From NCBI GenBank assembly GCA_964512305.1, contig CAZEIW010000025.1:1-19071 (forward strand): a DNA stretch of 19,071 nt, read 5' to 3'. The notes under the pieces are model-generated. The model was not told the origin of the DNA and did not search any database. It was given only the letters and a program-made list of their open reading frames with translations. Origin of the DNA: CAZEIW01 sp964512305 (GTDB lineage Bacteria; Pseudomonadota; Gammaproteobacteria; Burkholderiales; Burkholderiaceae_F). The position numbers and the translations under genes were made by a program. The stretch's first letter is position 1. The number at the start of each line of letters is the position of its first letter. Below, piece after piece: positions 14,734 to 19,071 of this stretch.

Positions 14734-16716
14734 TCAGGCCACGGCGGCGCCGGCCTGCGCGGTCGCCGCCGCGCGGCGTTCCGCGAGGCGGTAACGCCGA
14801 TCGCTCAGGGCGAACAGGCCGCCGATCGCCATGATCACGCACCCGCCCCATATCCAGTCGACGAACGGCTTGTGGTACACGCGCACGGTCCAGGCGGTCT
14901 GGCTGACCGGATCCCCGAGCGAAACGTACAGGTCGCCGGTGAGCCCCGGCGCGATCGCGGCGATCGTCATCGGCTCGCCGCCCTGTTGCGTGACGAACTG
15001 CCGCTTCTCGGGCAGCATCGTGCGCACCGGAACGCCGTTGCGCGAGACCTCGAAGCGGCCGCGCGTGTAGAGGTAGTTCGGCCCCGGCCCGCCGGTCGTG
15101 CCGGTGAACAGGATCGAGTAGGGCCCGACCTGCACGGTTTCGCCGACGTCGATCTTGACGTCCTTTTCGGTCTCGTAGCCCTTGACCAGGGTGACGCCCA
15201 CGATGAAGGCCGCGACGCCCACGTGCGCCAGCAGCATGCCCACGTAGCCTCGCGGCAGCGACGCCAGCTTGGCGGTCACGCTGCCGCCGGCCAGCGGGTT
15301 GACCCGCGACCAGAGGTTGACCATGCTGGACGTGAAGATCCATATCGCCAGCAGCAGGCCGAAACTGACCAGCGGCGACCACTTGCCCTCGGCCAGCGGC
15401 AGCACCAGCGCGGTCACGACGCTGATGCCGAACGCCCACTTGAGCCGTGTCGCGAGGTCCGGCAGGTTCGCCTGGCGCCAGCGCGCCAGCGGCCCGATAC
15501 CCATCAGGAACAGCGCCGGCACCATCAGCGGAACGAACACCGTGTCGAAGTACGGCGGGCCGACCGAGATCTTGCCCAGCCCCAGCGCGTCGAGCACCAG
15601 CGGATACAGCGTGCCGAGCAGCACGCAGCCGGCCGCCGCCAGCAGCAGCACGTTGTTGGTCAGCAGCATCGATTCGCGCGACACCAGCTCGAAGCGCTCG
15701 CCCAGGCCGACCTTGGGCGCACGCCACGCGTACAGCGCGAGCGAGCCGCCGATCACGACCGCGAGGAAGCCGAGGATGAACACGCCGCGGCGCGGATCGT
15801 TCGCGAACGCGTGCACCGAGGTCAGCACGCCCGAACGGACCAGGAACGTGCCGAGCAGCGACAGCGAGAACGCGAAGATCGCGAGCAGGACGGTCCATAC
15901 CTTGAAACCGCCGCGCTTCTCGGTCACCGCCAGCGAATGCATCAGCGCGGTGCCGGCGAGCCAGGGCATGAACGACGCGTTCTCGACCGGATCCCAGAAC
16001 CACCAGCCGCCCCAGCCGAGCGTGTAGTACGCCCAGGCGCTGCCGAGACAGATGCCCAGCGTCAGGAAGGTCCACGCCACCGTGGTCCAGGGGCGCGACC
16101 AGCGCGCCCAGGTGGCGTCGAGGTTGCCGCCCAGCAGCGCCGCCAGCGCGAAGGCGAACGCGACCGAGAAGCCCACATAGCCCATGTAGAGCATCGGCGG
16201 ATGCGCGACCATGCCCGGGTCCTGCAGCAGCGGGTTGAGGTCGTGCCCTTCCGCGGCCGCCGGCACGAGGCGCTCGAACGGGTCGGACGTGAACAGGATG
16301 AACAGCAGGAAGCCCAGGCCGATCAGGCCCATCACCCCCAGGATGCGCGCCACCATCTCCTGCGGCAGGTGCGCGCTGAAGAGGCTGACCGCGAACATCC
16401 AGAACGACAGGATCAGCAGCCACAGCAGCATCGAGCCCTCGTGGCCGCCCCAGAAGGCCGCGAGCTTGTACTGCAGAGGCAGCAGCCGGTTCGAATTCGA
16501 GGCGACGTAGACGACCGAGAAATCGTTGTTGACGAAGCTCGCGACCAGGCATGCAGACGCGATGACGACCAGCAGGAACAGCCCGCGCGCCGCCGGCCGT
16601 GCCAGCGCCATCCAGGCCGCATTGCCGCGCGCGGCGCCGATGATGGGCAGGGTGCCGAGAATGAGCGCGACCGCGGCCGCGACCATCAGCGAGAAGTTTC
16701 CGATCTCGGGAATCAT
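14734..16716 (-). CDS. ccmF: Haem lyase core subunit CcmF
   Basis: It encodes 660 residues, the usual length, with many transmembrane segments. CcmF takes haem from holo-CcmE and attaches it to apocytochrome c. The WWD haem-handling motif is LGWGGWWFWDPVENASF (about 234-249). The periplasmic haem-ligand histidines are His172 (MVAHPPMLYMGY) and His302 (SVHAFANDPRRG). The membrane histidines are His260 and His498 (MLLAHVGVA). These correspond closely to the ligands known from Escherichia coli CcmF. The ATG at 16716 has GGGAG upstream and overlaps the ccmE stop as ATGA. The hydrophobic segments, WWD block and all four histidines are intact, so the protein should be functional. Confidence 0.96.
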   Translation of the reverse strand: MIPEIGNFSLMVAAAVALILGTLPIIGAARGNAAWMALARPAARGLFLLVVIASACLVASFVNNDFSVVYVASNSNRLLPLQYKLAAFWGGHEGSMLLWLLILSFWMFAVSLFSAHLPQEMVARILGVMGLIGLGFLLFILFTSDPFERLVPAAAEGHDLNPLLQDPGMVAHPPMLYMGYVGFSVAFAFALAALLGGNLDATWARWSRPWTTVAWTFLTLGICLGSAWAYYTLGWGGWWFWDPVENASFMPWLAGTALMHSLAVTEKRGGFKVWTVLLAIFAFSLSLLGTFLVRSGVLTSVHAFANDPRRGVFILGFLAVVIGGSLALYAWRAPKVGLGERFELVSRESMLLTNNVLLLAAAGCVLLGTLYPLVLDALGLGKISVGPPYFDTVFVPLMVPALFLMGIGPLARWRQANLPDLATRLKWAFGISVVTALVLPLAEGKWSPLVSFGLLLAIWIFTSSMVNLWSRVNPLAGGSVTAKLASLPRGYVGMLLAHVGVAAFIVGVTLVKGYETEKDVKIDVGETVQVGPYSILFTGTTGGPGPNYLYTRGRFEVSRNGVPVRTMLPEKRQFVTQQGGEPMTIAAIAPGLTGDLYVSLGDPVSQTAWTVRVYHKPFVDWIWGGCVIMAIGGLFALSDRRYRLAERRAAATAQAGAAVA

Positions 16717-17189
16717 TGCGCCTTGCTCCCTGGCTGGCCGGCGACCAGCGTCGAGGTCGATTCCGGCTTGCCGCTCTGCGCGCGCTTGAGCGCTTCGGCC
16801 GCTTCGGGCGGCATGTAGTTCTCGTCGTGCTTGGCGAGCACCTCGGAGGCGTGGAACACGCCGTCGGACTCGAGCTTGCCCTGTGCGACCACGCCTTTGC
16901 CCTCGCGGAACAGGTCGGGCAGGATGCCGACGTACTCGACCGGGACCGACTTCGCGGTGTCGGTGACGACGAACCGCACCGTGGTGCCGTCGCGCGCCAC
17001 GCTGCCGGACTGCACCAGGCCGCCGACCCGGAACGCGCGGTTGCGCGGCGCCTCGTCGGCCGCGATCTGTGACGGCGTGAAGAAGAACACGAGGTTGCTT
17101 CGGAACGCGTTCAGCACCAGCGCGACGGCGATACCGAGCGTGACCAGCCCCGTTGCGATGATGATCAAACGCTTGTGTCTCGGCTTCAT
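16713..17189 (-). CDS. ccmE: Haem chaperone CcmE
   Basis: It encodes 158 residues from the ATG at 17189. The same frame extends to 17243, but the basic-then-hydrophobic anchor (KPRHKR, then about 8-27) marks the true start. CcmE is a periplasmic OB-fold protein that binds haem covalently after export and passes it to CcmF. The haem-binding motif is LAKHDENYMP with His121 and Tyr125. The conserved blocks FFFTPSQI, FRVGGLVQSGSV and VEYVGILPDLFREGKGVVAQG are all present. It is the first gene of the cluster. In most System I operons ccmABCD precede it; here the upstream side is a 489-base gap and then the cytochrome gene, so transcription probably starts in that gap. Confidence 0.96.
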   Translation of the reverse strand: MKPRHKRLIIIATGLVTLGIAVALVLNAFRSNLVFFFTPSQIAADEAPRNRAFRVGGLVQSGSVARDGTTVRFVVTDTAKSVPVEYVGILPDLFREGKGVVAQGKLESDGVFHASEVLAKHDENYMPPEAAEALKRAQSGKPESTSTLVAGQPGSKAQ

Positions 17190-17216
17190 GGACGCTTCTT
17201 CAGGGGGTGACGATGT

Positions 17217-17232
17217 GATCGCGTTCGCGATC
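17217..17232. promoter_or_regulatory. Inverted repeat 27 bases upstream of the ccmE start
   Basis: GATCGCG-TT-CGCGATC is a perfect 7+7 inverted repeat ending 27 bases before the ccmE ATG. It could be an operator or a hairpin in the mRNA leader that affects ccmE translation. It matches no regulator site I can name. Confidence 0.3.
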
Positions 17233-17520
17233 CGGTAAACCATAAGAAAGACATGGAATTGCCTGGGGGCCGGCCGGAAAACTGTCCGTCGGCGGCTGGC
17301 AAACGCTAATTGTCTCTCAAAACGGATCGGCTCCGGGACGCGGTGGCTTTTCGGCTACCCCATCTCGGCGCGGCGGCCGAACGACCGTTCGCAAACATTC
17401 GGACCGTCGCCCGGCCTTCCAGTTCGACCCGCCGTGAGGTTACAGGGTGCCAACGGCCTTCCCCGGCTTCACGTGGCGCCGAATTGATGATCATCACGCT
17501 CTCGCGTGTTTCGGCCTAAT

Positions 17521-17646
17521 TGTCATGGCCGGGCTTGTCCCGGCCATCCACGTCGGCGTGGGTTCGAAGCGCTACAACCTGCGCCGACCCTCGGGGCAGG
17601 CCCCTGAGGGCATGCGTGGATCCCCGGGACAAGCCCGGGGATGACC
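17521..17646. repeat. 126-bp palindrome-ended repeat, copy 2, upstream of ccmE
   Basis: It begins TGTCATGGCCGGGCTTGTCC and ends GGGACAAGCCCGGGGATGAC. The left end (17521-17552) and the complement of the right end (17615-17646) match over about 31 bases except for two paired GG/CC swaps. The element therefore has imperfect terminal inverted repeats, each itself a hairpin (ATGGCCGGG-cttgt-CCCGGCCAT and ATCCCCGGG-acaag-CCCGGGGAT). It matches the uvrA copy at 6534-6660 in length, orientation and ends. It lies 32 bases after the cytochrome stop codon. Confidence 0.85.
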
Positions 17647-17678
17647 GGTTTGGAGGCCATCTTGCATGGCCTCTGCCG

Positions 17679-19071
17679 TCACTTCGGCCGCCCGACCGGA
17701 GCCCCGATGGACTTCTTGCCGGAGGTGGGCGAGAAGGTCGGACCGTGGCAGCCCGCGCAGCTGGGCTTGAGCATCGGGAACTTCCAGATCACCGTGGAAC
17801 TGTTGGTGATGTGGCAGTCGATGCAGCGCACGCTCGACATGTGCGGCGTGAACGCCGGGGTGATGTGCGCGTAGGTCGCCGGCAGCCACGTGGCGGTGGA
17901 GCGGTGGCAGGTGTCGCATGCCAGGCCGGTGAGGAAGTGGCTGGCCGGCTTCGCGGTGGCGCCGCCGGGGCTGTGGCAGCTGGCGCAAGTGCCGGGCGCG
18001 ACGTTGGCGTGCGCGAACACCGCCGGCAGCCAGGCCGTGGTGCGGTGGCACAAGTCGCACGACAGCGCGGTGGCCAGGTGGTTGGCCGGCTTGGCGGTGG
18101 CGCTGCCGCCCGCGCGGTGGCAGGTGGCGCAGGTGCCGGCGGCGACGCCGATGTGCGAGAACGGGCCGCTGCCGATGGCCGTCGTCGTGCCGATGGCGGC
18201 GCCGGCCGTCGAGCCAGCGCTCGCCGCGCGTGACGTGCCGGGCACTGGCGGCAGCGGCGTGATGCCCTTGCCCGGAGCCTTGCCGGAGGCCGCGGCCGAG
18301 GCCGCCGAGGCGATCTTCGACAGCGTCGTGATCGGCGCCCTGGCCGCCGCCGCCGAGCCGCCCATGTTCGTCGTCGTGTGGCAGTTCACGCAGTCCTGGC
18401 TCGTCGTGCTGCCCTGGTGGCTGCCCACCGTGGCGGTGCTCAGGCTCACCCCGTACCACTTCTGCCCCGACGGCCCGTGGCAGCTCTTGCACGTCGGATT
18501 CGACGTCGTCGTCTTGCTGCCCTGCGTGCCGGTGATCATCAGGAACGGCGCCACGTGCGGTACCTTGGTGCCGCTGAACGACGTGAACGTGGTCGCCGAG
18601 TGGCAGATCTCGCACGCCGTGGTGCCATACGGCACGTGCGCCGGCGACAGCCCGGTCGGGGTCTTGATCGTCACCCCGTACCACGCCATGCCGGCAGCGT
18701 GGCAGCTTGCGCACCCGCTGGTGATGCCGGTGTGGTTCATCGCCGTACCCGGCCCGAAAGTGGTGGTCGAGGCGTGGCAGATGTTGCAGTCCTCGCCGGT
18801 CGGGATCGGGATATGCGCCGGCGAGGTGGTCGGATAGGACTTGGGCACCATGCCCATCTGGCCCGCGGTGTAGGTGCCACCGCCGGGCAGCGGCACGCCG
18901 GCAAACGGCCCGACGTAACCGGTGCCGCTACCTGCGGAGCCATGGCACGAGCCGCAGGTGCCCACCACGCCGGTGTGCGACATCACGTACACGTTGAAGG
19001 CGCCGGTGGTGTGGCAGGTGGCGCAGGCCATCGAGCCGCTGTTGACGTGGCCGGCCGGCTTGGCCACCGCG
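17679..19071 (-). CDS. Modular multihaem c-type cytochrome (N-terminus beyond window)
   Basis: The frame is open to the right edge; the visible 463 residues are the C-terminal part. They contain 13 CXXCH haem-attachment motifs (CATCH, CGSCH, CNICH, CASCH, CEICH, CKSCH, CVNCH, CATCH, CDLCH, CASCH, CDTCH, CIDCH, CAGCH) and many extra histidines able to serve as second ligands. The last half shows a tandem module of about 48 residues carrying two haems (H-x-x-V-x-x-GTCxxCH ... ATAKPA-x-H ... CDxCHR-T-x-x-WLPA). An Ala/Gly/Ser-rich linker of about 70 residues separates haems 7 and 8. The opening residues AVAKPAGH resemble the inside of such a module, so more haems probably lie beyond the edge. 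Such proteins move electrons in the periplasm or outer membrane. The GTG at 19067 is internal, not the start. The ccm cluster lies just downstream. The redox partner is unknown. Confidence 0.92.
   Translation of the reverse strand, partial: AVAKPAGHVNSGSMACATCHTTGAFNVYVMSHTGVVGTCGSCHGSAGSGTGYVGPFAGVPLPGGGTYTAGQMGMVPKSYPTTSPAHIPIPTGEDCNICHASTTTFGPGTAMNHTGITSGCASCHAAGMAWYGVTIKTPTGLSPAHVPYGTTACEICHSATTFTSFSGTKVPHVAPFLMITGTQGSKTTTSNPTCKSCHGPSGQKWYGVSLSTATVGSHQGSTTSQDCVNCHTTTNMGGSAAAARAPITTLSKIASAASAAASGKAPGKGITPLPPVPGTSRAASAGSTAGAAIGTTTAIGSGPFSHIGVAAGTCATCHRAGGSATAKPANHLATALSCDLCHRTTAWLPAVFAHANVAPGTCASCHSPGGATAKPASHFLTGLACDTCHRSTATWLPATYAHITPAFTPHMSSVRCIDCHITNSSTVIWKFPMLKPSCAGCHGPTFSPTSGKKSIGAPVGRPK

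Larger units (their letters stand above)
17190..17678. other. Intergenic / leader region between the cytochrome gene and ccmE
   Basis: 489 bases without a supported gene. It contains the repeat at 17521-17646 and three perfect inverted repeats: GATCGCG-TT-CGCGATC (17217-17232), CGAACG-AC-CGTTCG (17378-17391) and TGATGATCATCA (17485-17496). There is also a small hairpin, GGTGGC-ttttcg-GCTACC (17342-17359), which pairs better in plus-strand RNA. An AT-richer patch at 17237-17260 could hold the ccmE promoter, but no clean -35/-10 pair is assignable. I compared it by eye with GEMM (cyclic di-GMP), cobalamin, glycine and yybP-ykoY riboswitches and found no match. No terminator with a U-run follows the cytochrome stop, so read-through into ccmE is possible. 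Confidence 0.5.

Noticed and set aside
14872..16818. A 648-codon plus-strand frame opposite ccmF and ccmE
   Set aside because: It is the antisense shadow of ccmF, composed of Arg/Gln/His-rich sequence without any motif. ccmF on the other strand has all expected catalytic residues.
17281..17370. Possible cyclic di-GMP (GEMM) riboswitch suggested by GGCAAACGC and GGGACGC
   Set aside because: The two boxes are too far apart, the expected GACGCAAAGC continuation and the following stem are missing, and they lie on the strand with no gene downstream.
17310..17519. Small plus-strand frame of 69 codons in the ccmE leader
   Set aside because: It has no ribosome site, no recognisable domain, and nothing downstream in the same direction.
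17890..18837. A plus-strand frame rich in Val, Ala and Trp opposite the cytochrome gene
   Set aside because: It mirrors the CXXCH codons of the cytochrome: complements of the cysteine and histidine codons yield repeated WQ. It has no ribosome site or signal of its own.

Overview
The window is GC-rich bacterial DNA with densely packed genes. The gene set suggests a betaproteobacterium, most likely Burkholderiales-like. It has a tandem ('dimeric') UvrA, a System I cytochrome c maturation cluster and a multihaem c-type cytochrome. The lineage is inferred from gene content and base composition; no rRNA or other marker is present.

Layout. Positions 1-1273 hold two leftward genes for paralogous small lipoproteins; the first runs off the left edge. 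Positions 1528-7377 hold one very large leftward gene for a UvrA-type ATPase made of two complete UvrA halves (four ABC cassettes). Divergent from it at 7576-8250 is a rightward gene for a TonB-like, single-pass, proline-rich periplasmic protein. Next is a rightward pair: a 53-residue Gly/Ser/Thr-rich lipoprotein (8526-8687) and, 10 bases later, a 759-residue secreted cysteine-containing protein of unknown function (8698-10977). The pair ends at a strong hairpin terminator (11008-11034). A leftward M20D amidohydrolase follows (11062-12255). Then comes a tight leftward cluster read in the order ccmE-ccmF-ccmG-ccmH-ccmI (17189 down to 12338), with two 4-base ATGA overlaps. After a 489-base intergenic region, a leftward multihaem cytochrome c gene (13 CXXCH motifs visible) runs off the right edge.

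How the parts relate. The ccm genes encode the haem chaperone CcmE, the haem lyase core CcmF-CcmH-CcmI and the thioredoxin CcmG. These steps load haem onto CXXCH motifs, and the gene immediately upstream encodes a protein with at least 13 such motifs. The haem-export genes ccmABCD are not next to them here, so they must lie elsewhere if System I is complete.

The most unusual feature is two families of short palindromic repeats, not confined to intergenic DNA. One family (about 127 bp, with palindromic ends forming imperfect terminal inverted repeats) occurs in-frame inside the first half of uvrA and again upstream of ccmE. The other (about 40 bp, core CCCTCTCCCGC/GCGGGAGAGGG) occurs in-frame in the linker between the two UvrA halves, in-frame in the TonB-like gene, and directly after the ccmI stop codon. 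They look like mobile or spreading palindromic elements tolerated inside proteins. No transposase lies in the window. No CRISPR array, tRNA, rRNA or insertion sequence was seen.
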